DNA of 64,000 bases from Pantoea anthophila (lineage in GTDB: Bacteria > Pseudomonadota > Gammaproteobacteria > Enterobacterales > Enterobacteriaceae). This document shows, piece after piece, positions 8,590 to 17,941 of this stretch. A model generated the notes under the pieces. That model was not told the DNA's origin, ran no database searches, and saw nothing but the letters and a program-made list of their open reading frames with translations. Within the stretch, counting starts at the first letter, position 1. Each line of letters starts with the position of its first letter. Both the position numbers and the translations under genes were made by a program. The DNA is taken from positions 1 through 64,000 of the forward strand of contig NZ_VHIZ01000056.1 in assembly GCF_006494375.1 (NCBI RefSeq), read 5' to 3'.

Positions 8590-9597
8590 ATGCTAATTCC
8601 ACAACCCTATTTACTCTTTCTTGGCGATGTGACCGATCCCCTTGCGGCAAAAACGGCGCGCGGTATTCATATCTGGCGGCCGGAGCAGTGCGTTGGCGAA
8701 ATCAAACTGCCGGGCTGTACGGTCAGTCTGGGCCTGGATGAACTGGATATTCCCGGCGCCAAAGCGCGTGGCGCAAAAACCCTGGTGCTGGGTACCGCCA
8801 ACGCAGGGGGCTATCTGCCTGCGCACTGGCTGGAAACCATTAAAAGTGCCATCAAAGCAGGCATGAATGTGGCCAGTGGTCTGCATCACCGACTGGTAGA
8901 CGAACCGGAACTGGTCGCGCTTGCGCAGGCATCGGGTGTTGAGCTTTTTGACCTGCGCCATATGCGTCCGGTGCTCAATGTTGGCAGCGGCAAGAAGCGT
9001 TCAGGTAAGCGCATCCTGACAGTGGGCACAGACTGCTCAGTGGGCAAGATGTACACCTCCCTGGCGCTGGAAGCGGCGATGCGTGCACGCGGGATGAAAG
9101 CCGATTTTCGCGCCACGGGCCAGACCGGCATTCTGGTTGCGGGAGAGGGAATTGCTGTGGATGCGGTCATCGCGGATTTTATTGCCGGCGCGGCAGAAGC
9201 GCTGTCACCCGCGAATGACGCGGACCACTGGGACATCGTCGAAGGGCAGGGCTCACTGTTCCATCCCTCTTATGCAGGCGTGAGTATGGGGCTGATGCAC
9301 GGCGCGCAACCGCACTGGCTGGTCATGTGTCATGAAATGGGACGCCCGCATATGCGTCATTTGCCCCACCAGCCGATGGTCAGCCTGAAGGAGTGCGTTG
9401 AAGCCAATCTGCGCGCTGCGCAGGTGACCAGTGAGTCGGTGCAGCTCGCAGGCTTTGCGATTAACACCTCAAATTACAGCGAAGAAGAGGCGCTCGCGTA
9501 TTGCGCTGAAATCACCGCTGAGTTTGGCCTGCCGGCAACCGATCCTGTGCGTTTTGGTATCGACGGGATCGCCGCGCTGCTTCAGGAGCGTGGCTGA
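8590..9597 (+). CDS. dgcN: DUF1611 family D-glutamate N-acetyltransferase DgcN
   Basis: The protein has 335 residues, counted from the ATG at 8590, which follows GAGAG. It belongs to the DUF1611 family, recognised by the N-terminal LGDVTDPLAAKTARGI segment and the P-loop-like GTDCSVGKMYT (about residues 146-156). Later motifs are ATGQTGI and EGQGSLFHPSY. DUF1611 proteins encoded beside a dipeptide-epimerase-like enzyme act as DgcN, which acetylates D-glutamate to N-acetyl-D-glutamate. The partner DgcA then racemises it. The dgcA gene begins 1 bp after this stop codon, which strongly supports the assignment. The gene heads an operon with a peptide importer and two peptidases. The acceptor (D-Glu or a D-Glu-containing compound) is inferred from the family. 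Confidence 0.8.
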   Translation: MLIPQPYLLFLGDVTDPLAAKTARGIHIWRPEQCVGEIKLPGCTVSLGLDELDIPGAKARGAKTLVLGTANAGGYLPAHWLETIKSAIKAGMNVASGLHHRLVDEPELVALAQASGVELFDLRHMRPVLNVGSGKKRSGKRILTVGTDCSVGKMYTSLALEAAMRARGMKADFRATGQTGILVAGEGIAVDAVIADFIAGAAEALSPANDADHWDIVEGQGSLFHPSYAGVSMGLMHGAQPHWLVMCHEMGRPHMRHLPHQPMVSLKECVEANLRAAQVTSESVQLAGFAINTSNYSEEEALAYCAEITAEFGLPATDPVRFGIDGIAALLQERG

Positions 9598-9598
9598 A

Positions 9599-10564
9599 AT
9601 GAGAACGTTGCAGATCGATGTGGTGGCATTGCCGCTGGCGCGCCCCTTTGCCATCTCACGTGGAACCCGGACCGCCGTGACGGTCATCCGGGTCACCCTG
9701 GAACAAAACGGGTTCATCGGGCAGGGCGAATGCACTCCAACGGCCCGCTACGGTGAGACGCCCGAAAGCGTGCAGGCGATGCTTGAAGCCGTGCGTGCTG
9801 ACGTGGAGGCGGGCCTGAGCCATGACGATCTGCAACAGCGCTTACCCGCCGGCGCCGCACGCAACGTGCTGGACTGTGCGCTATGGCGACTCGACGCCGC
9901 ACGGACGCATCAGACGCTGTGGCAGAAGAGCCGGTTTTCGCAGCCACCGTCGGTGGTGACGGCCGAAACCCTCAGCCTCGACACGCAGGAAAATATGGCG
10001 CTCGCGGCGGCAGAGGCCGTCTCACGCGGGGCCATCCTGCTCAAGATTAAGCTCGACCGCGATGCGGTTCTGGAAAAGGTGGCCGCGATCCGTGCGGCGG
10101 CACCGCGCGCCACGCTCATTATCGATGCCAATGAAGCCTGGTCGGGGCTGGACCTGGAGAGCCTGCTGGTGGCACTGAAGGCCTACAGCATCGCGATGGT
10201 CGAGCAACCGCTGCCCGCCGGACAGGATCATGACCTGCAACGCTTTAAGCATCCCATCCCGGTCTGTGCCGATGAGAGTTGTCATACGCGGGCGGATATT
10301 GCGGAACTGCGCGATCGTTACGAGATGGTCAACATCAAACTCGACAAGTGCGGGGGCCTGACCGAAGCGCTGGCGATGATGGAGGCGGCCCGGGCGCAGA
10401 ATATGCGCGTTATGGTTGGCTGCATGCTGGGTTCGTCACTGGCGATGGAGGCCGCCTTACCCGTCGCGGTCAATGCGGAGTTCATCGACCTGGATGGCCC
10501 CATCTGGCTGGCCGCCGACAGTTCTCCTTTTTTGAGCTACTCCCAGGGCCGCATCTGGCTATAA
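9599..10564 (+). CDS. dgcA: Enolase-superfamily racemase/epimerase DgcA
   Basis: The protein has 321 residues from the ATG at 9599. It is a muconate-lactonising subgroup member of the enolase superfamily. The catalytic Lys pair is visible as K149-x-K151 (LLKIKLD). The metal ligands are D177 (IDANEAW), E202 (MVEQPLP) and D225 (CADES). The second catalytic Lys lies in NIKLDKCGGL (247-250). Relatives are L-Ala-D/L-Glu dipeptide epimerases (YcjG) and DgcA, the N-acetyl-D-glutamate racemase. Because the gene directly follows dgcN, DgcA is the better call, but activity on L-Ala-D-Glu from peptidoglycan remains possible. The downstream importer and D-peptidases would supply either substrate. Confidence 0.8.
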   Translation: MRTLQIDVVALPLARPFAISRGTRTAVTVIRVTLEQNGFIGQGECTPTARYGETPESVQAMLEAVRADVEAGLSHDDLQQRLPAGAARNVLDCALWRLDAARTHQTLWQKSRFSQPPSVVTAETLSLDTQENMALAAAEAVSRGAILLKIKLDRDAVLEKVAAIRAAAPRATLIIDANEAWSGLDLESLLVALKAYSIAMVEQPLPAGQDHDLQRFKHPIPVCADESCHTRADIAELRDRYEMVNIKLDKCGGLTEALAMMEAARAQNMRVMVGCMLGSSLAMEAALPVAVNAEFIDLDGPIWLAADSSPFLSYSQGRIWL

Positions 10565-10579
10565 CTTTGCGAGGCGACG

Positions 10580-12445
10580 ATGACGGACACACGACTTACC
10601 TCTTCTGCAGCGCGCACAGCCTCTGCCTCTCCCGTACTGGCGATTCAGGATCTCAGCGTCTCGTTTCGGGGACGCAGCGGTGAGAATCAGGCTCTCAGGG
10701 GAATCAGTTTTGCTATCAATCCGGGTGAGATTGTCGCCGTGGTGGGTGAAAGCGGCTCCGGTAAATCTGTCACGTCGCTGGCGGTGATGGGCTTACTGGC
10801 AAACGGCGGCCGTGTCGATCGCGGCAGCATGCAGTTTCGCGATCGCAGTGGAAACGTGCATGCGCTGGAAACGCTGGATGAGAATCAGCGTCGCGCGTTG
10901 CGGGGCCATGAAATGGCGATGATCTTTCAGGAGCCCATGACCTCGCTGAATCCGGTGCTGCGCATTGATGATCAGCTGACCGAAGCGTTACGCGATCACC
11001 AGCAGTGCAGCAGAAAAGAGGCGCAGGCGCGCGTGCGTGAACTGCTGCGACAGGTGCGCATCGCCGATGTGGATCGCGTCATGAAGAGCTATCCGCACTC
11101 GCTTTCCGGCGGCATGCGGCAGCGTGTCATGATTGCGCAGGCGCTGGCCTGTGACCCGCAGCTCCTGATCGCCGACGAGCCGACCACCGCGCTGGATGTC
11201 ACCGTGCAGGCGCGTATTCTGCATATCCTGCGGGAACTGCAACGCGAAAAACAGATGGCGGTGCTGTTTATCACTCATGATATGGGCGTGGTGGCAGAAA
11301 TCGCCGATCGGGTGGTGGTGATGCTGCGCGGCGAAGTCATCGAGCAGGGCACCGTCTCTCAGATTTTTGCCGCTCCGCAGCACGCTTATACCAAAGCATT
11401 ACTGGCGGCCGTGCCCAGACTCGGTGATATGCGGGAGCACAACTGGCCGCAACGTTTTCCTCTGCCGGGTGCCCGCGACGCGGTGCAACGCGAACAGCAG
11501 ACCGCGCGCTATGACGTGGCGCCGCTGCTCGATGTGCGCGGGTTGAAAGTCTATTACCCGATCCGCAGCGGCATCTTATCGAGCCTGACGCACCATGTGC
11601 ATGCGGTCGAGCAGATTGATTTCACGCTGTGGCCCGGTGAAACCCTGGCCATCGTGGGTGAAAGCGGCTGCGGCAAATCGACCACCGGACGCGCACTGAT
11701 GCGCCTCATCAGCAGTGAGGCCGAAAGCATTCACTTTGAGGGAAGAGAGATCTCCGACCTGAAAGAGGCGGCATTCCAGCCGCTCCGCCGTGAAATTCAG
11801 ATGGTCTTTCAGGATCCCTACGCCTCACTGAATCCCCGCCTGACCGTGGGTTTCACCATCGCCGAGCCATTGCTCCTGCACGGCATCGTGAAATCGCTGG
11901 AGGAGGCTTCGCCGCAGATCGATGCGTTACTGAAGAGCGTCGGCCTGCTGCCGGAGCATGCGCGTCGCTATCCGCACGAATTTTCGGGCGGGCAGCGTCA
12001 GCGGATTGCCATCGCCCGCGCCATGGCACTGAAGCCGAAAGTCATTATCGCCGACGAGGCGGTCTCAGCCCTCGACGTCTCGATTCAGGCGCAGGTGGTC
12101 AATCTGATGATGGACCTCCAGCAGCAGACCGGCGTGGCGTGGATCTTCATCTCTCACGATATGGCGGTGGTAGAGCGCATTGCGAATCGCGTGGCGGTGA
12201 TGTACCTCGGCCAGATTGTGGAGCTGGGACCGCGCCAGTCGGTATTTAATCATCCGCAGCACCCCTATACCCAGCGTCTGCTGGCCTCCGTGCCGGTAGC
12301 CGATCCTGAGAACCGTCAGCCCCGCCTTGTCGATGACAGCGAAATCCCTTCGCCGTTACGTAAGGTGGGCCAAACGGTCACTAAGCCCCGTTATCGACAG
12401 GTTGCGCCTCAGCACTGGGTCGCTGACGGCATTGCATTGCGATAA
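10580..12445 (+). CDS. Double-domain peptide ABC importer ATPase (GsiA-like)
   Basis: This 621-residue protein contains two complete ABC ATPase domains, as in GsiA and YejF. Domain 1 has Walker A GESGSGKS near residue 56, signature LSGGMRQR and Walker [13 protein letters not shown]. Domain 2 has Walker [10 protein letters not shown] near residue 360, signature FSGGQRQR and Walker [13 protein letters not shown]. Each domain ends with the oligopeptide-transporter tail ([16 protein letters not shown]). It would power the two permeases encoded downstream. Its length matches GsiA (about 620). In this operon it sits between D-glutamate enzymes and D-peptidases, so glutathione is unlikely to be the main substrate. 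Short D-amino-acid-containing or peptidoglycan peptides are more plausible, which is inference. Confidence 0.85.
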   Translation: MTDTRLTSSAARTASASPVLAIQDLSVSFRGRSGENQALRGISFAINPGEIVAVVGESGSGKSVTSLAVMGLLANGGRVDRGSMQFRDRSGNVHALETLDENQRRALRGHEMAMIFQEPMTSLNPVLRIDDQLTEALRDHQQCSRKEAQARVRELLRQVRIADVDRVMKSYPHSLSGGMRQRVMIAQALACDPQLLIADEPTTALDVTVQARILHILRELQREKQMAVLFITHDMGVVAEIADRVVVMLRGEVIEQGTVSQIFAAPQHAYTKALLAAVPRLGDMREHNWPQRFPLPGARDAVQREQQTARYDVAPLLDVRGLKVYYPIRSGILSSLTHHVHAVEQIDFTLWPGETLAIVGESGCGKSTTGRALMRLISSEAESIHFEGREISDLKEAAFQPLRREIQMVFQDPYASLNPRLTVGFTIAEPLLLHGIVKSLEEASPQIDALLKSVGLLPEHARRYPHEFSGGQRQRIAIARAMALKPKVIIADEAVSALDVSIQAQVVNLMMDLQQQTGVAWIFISHDMAVVERIANRVAVMYLGQIVELGPRQSVFNHPQHPYTQRLLASVPVADPENRQPRLVDDSEIPSPLRKVGQTVTKPRYRQVAPQHWVADGIALR

Positions 12446-12467
12446 TCCTCAACGACCAGGAGATTTC

Positions 12468-14009
12468 ATGAAACCCATTTTTCGCCGTACCTCACTCGCC
12501 TTCGCCCTGACGACGATGCTGGTCTCTGCTGCGCAGGCGCAGGATCTGCGTATCTCCATGTATGCCGATATCACGGGGCTGGACCCGCACGACACTTCGG
12601 ATAACATCAGCTACTCCGTACAGAGCGGTATCTTTGAACGCCTGTTCCAGTTTGATCCGCAGATGAAGCTGCAACCCTGGCTGGCGACCGGTTATACAGC
12701 CAATGAGAGCGCGACCGAATTTACCCTGACGCTGCGCAAGGGCGTCACCTTCCAGGATGGCACCCCTTTTGATGCGGAAGCCGTCAAAGCCAACCTCGAT
12801 CGTCTGGCTGACCAGAAAAAAGGGCTGAAGCGCAACAGCCTCTACAAAATGATCGACAGGGTGACGGTGCTGGCACCCGACCAGGTCAGAATCGACCTGA
12901 ATCAGTCGTTCGGGGCTTTTATTAACACGCTGGCGCACCCCTCGGCGGTGATGTGGAGCCCGGCGATCCTGAAGCAATACCCGGACGAAGCCCAGCTCCG
13001 GCTGCATCCGGTGGGAACCGGTCCGTTTAAATTTGTCGACTGGAAACCGGGCAAAGCCGTGACGATGGCGAAGTATGCGGGTTACTGGCAGGCGGGGTGG
13101 CCGAAAGTCGACCAGGTGATCTTCTCGCCAAGTCCGGAAGATGCGACACGCGTTGCGGCGTTAAAATCGGGGCAGGTGGATGCCATCTGGCCACTGCCGT
13201 CCGACCTCATTGCGGCGGTGCAGCAGGACAGCCATCTGACGGTGCAGCGCGACCCGAGCATCTATCTCTATTACATGGCGATGAACACGCAGCACAAGCC
13301 GCTGGCGGATGTTCGCGTGCGTCAGGCCATCAACTATGCGATTGACCGTAATCTGTGGCTGAAAGTGGCCTTTGCCGGTCTGGGCAAACCGGCCACCTCG
13401 GCTATGCCGGAAGGGGTGCAGTTCTATCAGAAACAAACTGACCCCGATTACCACTACGCACCCGATAAGGCCAAAGCCCTGCTGAAAGCGGCAGGCTATC
13501 CGCAGGGGCTGGATCTCAAGCTCTGGGTCACCAATGCCACGGCCGCCGTGCGAGCCGGTCAGGTGCTGAAAGCACAGCTGGCTGCGGTGGGTATTCGTGC
13601 CACGGTTACCCCGATGGATTCGGGAACGCGCAATGCGAAATTGTGGGGCGTAAAGGATCCGAAAATGGCGGAGTTTGACCTCTATTATGGCGGCTGGTCG
13701 ACCTCTACCGGCGATGCGGACTGGGCGCTGCGCCCGCTGTTTGCCACCGAGTCCTGGGTGCCGACCTCCTATAATGTCTCTTACTTCAGCAACCCGGAAG
13801 TGGACAAAGCGATCGCCGCCGGGCTGGTGACGGCCGATGCGGCGAAGCGTGGCATCGCCTATGCGCAGGCCCAGACGGCGCTATGGAAAGCGGCACCGGT
13901 AGCCTTTCTTGGCACGCCAGACAACCTGGTGGGCAAGCGCAGCAACCTGAGCGGCGTTTCAATGCTGCCTGATGGCAATTTCATCTTCACTCAGGCGTCC
14001 TTTAAATAA
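12468..14009 (+). CDS. Periplasmic peptide-binding protein (SBP family 5, GsiB/DppA-like)
   Basis: The protein has 513 residues from the ATG at 12468, preceded by AGGAG. A signal peptide covers roughly residues 1-25 (RRTSLAFALTTMLVSAAQAQ). The mature protein shows family-5 signatures: ITGLDPHDT at the start, then the conserved block around FTLTLRKGVTFQDGTPFDAEAV. GTGPFKFVDWKPG and VRQAINYAIDR follow. It would capture peptides in the periplasm and deliver them to the permeases encoded next. The 14010-14093 gap to the first permease gene contains a strong hairpin that may keep binding-protein mRNA in excess. Confidence 0.87.
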   Translation: MKPIFRRTSLAFALTTMLVSAAQAQDLRISMYADITGLDPHDTSDNISYSVQSGIFERLFQFDPQMKLQPWLATGYTANESATEFTLTLRKGVTFQDGTPFDAEAVKANLDRLADQKKGLKRNSLYKMIDRVTVLAPDQVRIDLNQSFGAFINTLAHPSAVMWSPAILKQYPDEAQLRLHPVGTGPFKFVDWKPGKAVTMAKYAGYWQAGWPKVDQVIFSPSPEDATRVAALKSGQVDAIWPLPSDLIAAVQQDSHLTVQRDPSIYLYYMAMNTQHKPLADVRVRQAINYAIDRNLWLKVAFAGLGKPATSAMPEGVQFYQKQTDPDYHYAPDKAKALLKAAGYPQGLDLKLWVTNATAAVRAGQVLKAQLAAVGIRATVTPMDSGTRNAKLWGVKDPKMAEFDLYYGGWSTSTGDADWALRPLFATESWVPTSYNVSYFSNPEVDKAIAAGLVTADAAKRGIAYAQAQTALWKAAPVAFLGTPDNLVGKRSNLSGVSMLPDGNFIFTQASFK

Positions 14010-14022
14010 GACGATTTCTTCC

Positions 14023-14060
14023 TCCACGCCCCTGACCCCATGCGGGAGAGGGGGCGTGGA
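14023..14060 (+). promoter_or_regulatory. Intercistronic mRNA hairpin between binding protein and permease genes
   Basis: TCCACGCCCC (14023-14032) is perfectly complementary to GGGGCGTGGA (14051-14060). The 18-nt loop can itself fold (CCC-ATGC-GGG). No T-run follows, so it is not a normal terminator. Hairpins at this position in ABC-importer operons protect the upstream binding-protein message from 3' exonucleases and lower expression of the permeases. Confidence 0.65.
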
Positions 14061-14093
14061 AAGGCCCGTCGCACCTCTGTTTCAGGGAATCGC

Positions 14094-15026
14094 ATGTTTG
14101 CATACATCCTTCGCCGATTGCTCGAGATGATCCCGGTTTTGCTGGTGGTCTCGCTGCTGGTTTTCGGCTTTATCAAGCTGCTGCCGGGCGATCCGGCGCG
14201 CATCTATGCCGGACCGGATGCGCCCATCGAGGCGGTAGAGGCGGCACGTCAGCATCTCGGGCTGAACGATCCGCTGCCGCAGCAGTATCTCCACTGGGTC
14301 GGCAGCCTGCTGCAGGGCGATCTCGGCATCACCTACCGCACGCAGCAACCGGTGCGGGAGGTGATCGCGCAGGGATTCATGCCGACACTGTGGCTCGCCC
14401 TCGCAGGGTTTACCTGGTCCGTGATCCTCGGCCTGCTCTTCGGCGTTCTCGCGGCGCTGAAACGGGGGAAATGGCAGGACTGGACATTGATGAGCGTAGC
14501 CGTCGGCGGCATCTCCATGCCCGCCTTCTGGCTGGGGCTGCTGCTGATCCAGTTCGTCGCGATGCCGTTTGGACTCTTTTCGGTCAGCGGCTTTAACAGG
14601 GCCAGCGATATTGTCCTGCCCGCCATCACCCTGGGATCGTCGGTGGCGGCCGTGATGGCGCGCTTTACCCGCTCGGCCTTTCTTGAAGTGGCGCAGGAAG
14701 ATTACGTGCGCACCGCAAAAGCGAAAGGGCTGCGAAAACGGCTGGTGACGTGGAAACATGTGATGCGCAACGCACTCATTCCGGTGATCACCATGCTGGG
14801 CCTGCAGTTCGGTTTTCTGCTGGGGGGCTCTATCGTCGTGGAGAGCGTCTTCAACTGGCCTGGTCTGGGCTGGTTACTGATTGAGTCGATCAAGGCGCAG
14901 GACCAGCCGGTCATTCAGGCGCTGGTGATGCTGTTCGTGTTTGAATTTATCGTGATTAACCTGCTGGTCGATCTGCTCTATGCAGTCGTCAATCCGGCCA
15001 TTCGTCTGCGACAGGAGCCGAGATGA
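14094..15026 (+). CDS. Peptide ABC importer permease (GsiC/DppB-like)
   Basis: The protein has 310 residues from the ATG at 14094. This start gives the standard N-terminus MFAYILRRLLEMIPVLLVVSL, while upstream extensions would be charged. It is a six-helix inner-membrane permease of the DppB/OppB class. It has the usual LLPGDPAR motif after the first helix, GLNDPLPQQY, a large periplasmic loop and the EAA-like coupling motif EDYVRTAKAKGL. It pairs with the GsiD-like permease that starts inside its stop codon, and with the double ATPase upstream. Confidence 0.87.
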   Translation: MFAYILRRLLEMIPVLLVVSLLVFGFIKLLPGDPARIYAGPDAPIEAVEAARQHLGLNDPLPQQYLHWVGSLLQGDLGITYRTQQPVREVIAQGFMPTLWLALAGFTWSVILGLLFGVLAALKRGKWQDWTLMSVAVGGISMPAFWLGLLLIQFVAMPFGLFSVSGFNRASDIVLPAITLGSSVAAVMARFTRSAFLEVAQEDYVRTAKAKGLRKRLVTWKHVMRNALIPVITMLGLQFGFLLGGSIVVESVFNWPGLGWLLIESIKAQDQPVIQALVMLFVFEFIVINLLVDLLYAVVNPAIRLRQEPR

Positions 15027-15907
15027 GTTCGTCATCACTGACTGAAAACCCGCCACAGATCATTCGTTCACCCTGGCGCGACTTCCTGCACGCCTTTGTG
15101 CGTAATCCCCTGGCGCTGGTGTCGGGCGGATTTGTGCTGCTGCTGATCGTGGTCGCTCTCTTTGCGCCCTGGCTGGCCCCCTGGGACCCGATGGCACCGG
15201 ACTGGATGGCGTTATCGTCGCCGCCAACGGCCGCCCACTGGATGGGGACCGACGAACTGGGGCGTGACCTGCTGAGCCGGATTATTTACGGCGCCCGCAT
15301 CTCGCTCTATGTCGGGGTGCTGTCGGTCACGCTGGGCATGATCGCCGGGGTGATACTGGGTTTACTGGCCGGCTACTATGGTCGCTGGATCGATATGCTG
15401 ATTATGCGCGGCGCCGACGTGCTGTTCGCCTTTCCCGGCATGCTGCTGGCCATCGCGGTGGTGGCGCTGCTGGGAACGGGCCTGAACAATGTCATCATCG
15501 CGGTCGCGGTGTTCAGCGTACCGGTCTTTGCCCGTATCGTGCGTGCTTCGACGCTTTCACTGCGACAGGCGGCGTATGTTGAGGCGGTGCGCTGCGCCGG
15601 TGCGCCAGACCGGGTGATTATTCTGCGGCATATTCTGCCCGGCACGCTCTCCAGCGTGATTGTCTATTTCACTATGCGCATTGGCACCAGTATTCTCACG
15701 GCGGCGGGCCTGAGCTTTATCGGACTGGGCCCGGAACCTGACGTGCCTGAATGGGGCAATATTCTGGCGATGAGCCGCAGCATGATGATGGCCGGGGCCT
15801 GGCATATGAGCGTCTTTCCGGGGCTGGCGATCTTTCTTACCGTGCTGGCCTTCAACCTGCTTGGGGATGCGCTGCGCGACACCCTCGATCCCAAACTCAA
15901 GGGCTGA
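15023..15907 (+). CDS. Peptide ABC importer permease (GsiD/DppC-like)
   Basis: The protein has 294 residues and overlaps the previous gene by ATGA. It is a DppC/OppC-class permease. A first helix lies near residues 30-50. It is followed by MGTDELGRDLLSRIIYGARISL, the conserved signature of this class, and the coupling loop RQAAYVEAVRCAGA. The C-terminal part contains GLSFIGLGPEPDVPEWGN, also characteristic. It completes the importer with the gene at 14094. Four-base overlap and tight spacing to the next gene (2 bp) show one operon. Confidence 0.87.
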   Translation: MSSSSLTENPPQIIRSPWRDFLHAFVRNPLALVSGGFVLLLIVVALFAPWLAPWDPMAPDWMALSSPPTAAHWMGTDELGRDLLSRIIYGARISLYVGVLSVTLGMIAGVILGLLAGYYGRWIDMLIMRGADVLFAFPGMLLAIAVVALLGTGLNNVIIAVAVFSVPVFARIVRASTLSLRQAAYVEAVRCAGAPDRVIILRHILPGTLSSVIVYFTMRIGTSILTAAGLSFIGLGPEPDVPEWGNILAMSRSMMMAGAWHMSVFPGLAIFLTVLAFNLLGDALRDTLDPKLKG

Positions 15908-15909
15908 CG

Positions 15910-16953
15910 ATGGATTTTCAACATGTGCAGCGCACACTGCTGCTGGAGCGCTGGCGTGAGACGCGTCAGCTGGGTCAGCCGCGCAGCGCCTGCGGACCTG
16001 CTAATCGCATCAGCGATGTGGCGGGCGTGCGGGTGGGCCACTCTACGCTGAATGCAGGCGAGACGCAGACAGGCGTCACCGCTATCGTGCCGCCGGGCGA
16101 CAATCTGTTTCTGACGCCGCTGCCGTGCGGGGCAGAGGTCCTGAACGGGTTTGCCAAACCGGTCGGGCTGGTTCAGATCGAGGAGCTTGGCGTGCTGCAG
16201 ACGCCGATTCTGCTCAGCAACACGCTGGCGGTCGGCACGCTGTTTACCACGCTGGTACGGGATGCCATCCGTCGCAACCCGGAGCTGGGGCGAACGCTGC
16301 CAACGGTCAATCCCCTGGCGCTGGAGTGCAACGATGGCTGGCTCAATGATATTCAGGCACTGGCTGTCAGCGAGGCGATGGCGCAGACGGCCCTGCAGAC
16401 CGCCTCAGCCGACTTCGCACGCGGCAGCGTCGGGGCCGGACGCGGCATGAGCTGTTTCAGCCTGAAAGGGGGGATCGGCACCGCCTCGCGGCTGATCCCC
16501 TCGCTCAGCGCCACGCTTGGCGTGCTGGTGCTGGCCAATTTTGGCGCACTGGAGGCCCTGACGCTCGATGGCGTGCGGGCCGGTGAGATGATTGTGCCGC
16601 TGCTGCCAGGCCACACGCCGCAGCGCGATGCCGGTTCTGTCATCATCATCATGGCAACGGATGCACCGCTGGAGGCGCGACAGTTAAAGCGCCTGGCGAA
16701 GCGCGCCGGTGCCGGCCTGGGACGGCTGGGCAGCCACTGGGGCCACGGCTCGGGCGACATTGCGGTGGCGTTTTCAACGCAACCGCTGCCGCAACCGCCA
16801 CAGGAGGAGCAGCTGGAGCCGCTGCTTGCCGCCGCGGCCGATGCCACCGAACAGGCTGTACTGGACGCCCTGTTGAGCGCGGAGGCCGTGACCGGCTTTC
16901 GGGGTCATCATCGGCCCTCACTGACTCAGATACTGGACAGGTTAACCTCATGA
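15910..16953 (+). CDS. P1-family (DmpA-like) self-processing aminopeptidase
   Basis: The protein has 347 residues from the ATG at 15910. It belongs to the DmpA/BapA family of N-terminal nucleophile hydrolases. Typical elements are ISDVAGVRVGHSTL and GVTAIVPPG near the start, GSVGAGRGMSCFSLKGGIGT around residues 172-191, and the processing site Gly242-Ser243 in AGSVIIIMATDAPL. Cleavage before Ser243 would produce the alpha and beta chains and expose the nucleophile. Family members release N-terminal D-Ala or beta-Ala from short peptides. With no signal peptide it should act on imported peptides in the cytoplasm. Its location after a peptide importer supports that. Confidence 0.83.
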   Translation: MDFQHVQRTLLLERWRETRQLGQPRSACGPANRISDVAGVRVGHSTLNAGETQTGVTAIVPPGDNLFLTPLPCGAEVLNGFAKPVGLVQIEELGVLQTPILLSNTLAVGTLFTTLVRDAIRRNPELGRTLPTVNPLALECNDGWLNDIQALAVSEAMAQTALQTASADFARGSVGAGRGMSCFSLKGGIGTASRLIPSLSATLGVLVLANFGALEALTLDGVRAGEMIVPLLPGHTPQRDAGSVIIIMATDAPLEARQLKRLAKRAGAGLGRLGSHWGHGSGDIAVAFSTQPLPQPPQEEQLEPLLAAAADATEQAVLDALLSAEAVTGFRGHHRPSLTQILDRLTS

Positions 16954-17771
16954 AAATTTTTATCTCTGCCGATATCGAAGGCATCGCGGGCGTTATGTGC
17001 CCGGAGCAGTGCACCCCAGGCAACCCGGAGTACCAGCTGGCCCGGGGGCTGATGGAGCAGGAAGTCAATGCTGCGATTGAGGGCGCTTTCGCGGGCGGCG
17101 CCACGGACGTGGTGGTTGCAGACAGCCATGCCCGGATGACCAACCTGCGGGCGGAACATATCGATTCCCGTGCCCGGCTGGTGCAGGGCAAACCTCGCGG
17201 GCTGTCGATGGTGGAAGGCATTGAACAGCAGCAGTTCGACGGCTTATTTCTGGTGGGCTATCACAGCGCCGCGGGTGAACCCGGCGTGCTGGCGCATACC
17301 ATCAACGGCCGGGCATTCTGGCGTATCCATATCAATGGTCTGGTGATGGGCGAAACCGATATCTACGCCGCCGCCGCGGCTGAGCAGGGCACGCCACTGC
17401 TGCTGGTGACGGGCGACGATCAGCTGCAGGGCTGGATAGCGGAACACTACCCGACGGTCGATTACGTCTGTGTCAAACGCGCCATTTCTCACACCTGCGC
17501 GGAATCGATCAGCCCTCACGCCGCGCAGCGTGCGATTGCTGCCGCGGCACGCACCGCATTGCAGCATCAGCCTCAGGTGAGCACGACCCGCCTGACGGCA
17601 CCCTACGCGATGCGGCTGCAGGCCAGCAGGCCGGTGCTGGCCGATCTGTTCTGCCTGATCCCCGGCGTCACGCGTCTTGATGGTGTCACCGTCGGCTATC
17701 GGGCGGAGAAAATGGCGACGTTAATCAGCCTGCTCAGTGCTTTCTCTTATCTGGCGACGACGCAGTCGTAG
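16950..17771 (+). CDS. M55-family D-aminopeptidase (DppA-like)
   Basis: The protein has 273 residues and its start overlaps the previous stop by 4 bp. It is a member of the M55 zinc aminopeptidases. The N-terminal KIFISADIEGIAGV contains the metal-binding Asp and Glu (D8, E10). VVADSHARMTN and GYHSAAGEPGVLAHT carry the other conserved His residues. The classical member, Bacillus DppA, hydrolyses D-Ala-D-Ala and D-Ala-Gly-Gly as a decameric shell. Here it ends the importer operon and would work with the DmpA-like enzyme to break down D-amino-acid-containing peptides. Confidence 0.87.
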   Translation: MKIFISADIEGIAGVMCPEQCTPGNPEYQLARGLMEQEVNAAIEGAFAGGATDVVVADSHARMTNLRAEHIDSRARLVQGKPRGLSMVEGIEQQQFDGLFLVGYHSAAGEPGVLAHTINGRAFWRIHINGLVMGETDIYAAAAAEQGTPLLLVTGDDQLQGWIAEHYPTVDYVCVKRAISHTCAESISPHAAQRAIAAAARTALQHQPQVSTTRLTAPYAMRLQASRPVLADLFCLIPGVTRLDGVTVGYRAEKMATLISLLSAFSYLATTQS

Positions 17772-17941
17772 CGACATTACCCCGTAGATGTAACCCTGTC
17801 TGTGAGGCGGGTAACTGCCTCCTCTCTGGCTTTGCGGTACAGTTTTTGCAAGAGGAGACGATTCGCCTCTCCTCCGCCAGGACCTGATCAGGCCACCTGG
17901 CGAAGGCGCCTTTATTCGCTATTCCATCCAGGGTAAAAATT

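Noticed and set aside
10580-15907. The transporter as the genuine glutathione importer gsiABCD
   Set aside because: The proteins are GsiABCD-like, but the neighbours are D-glutamate enzymes and D-peptidases instead of iaaA, so the glutathione label was not transferred.
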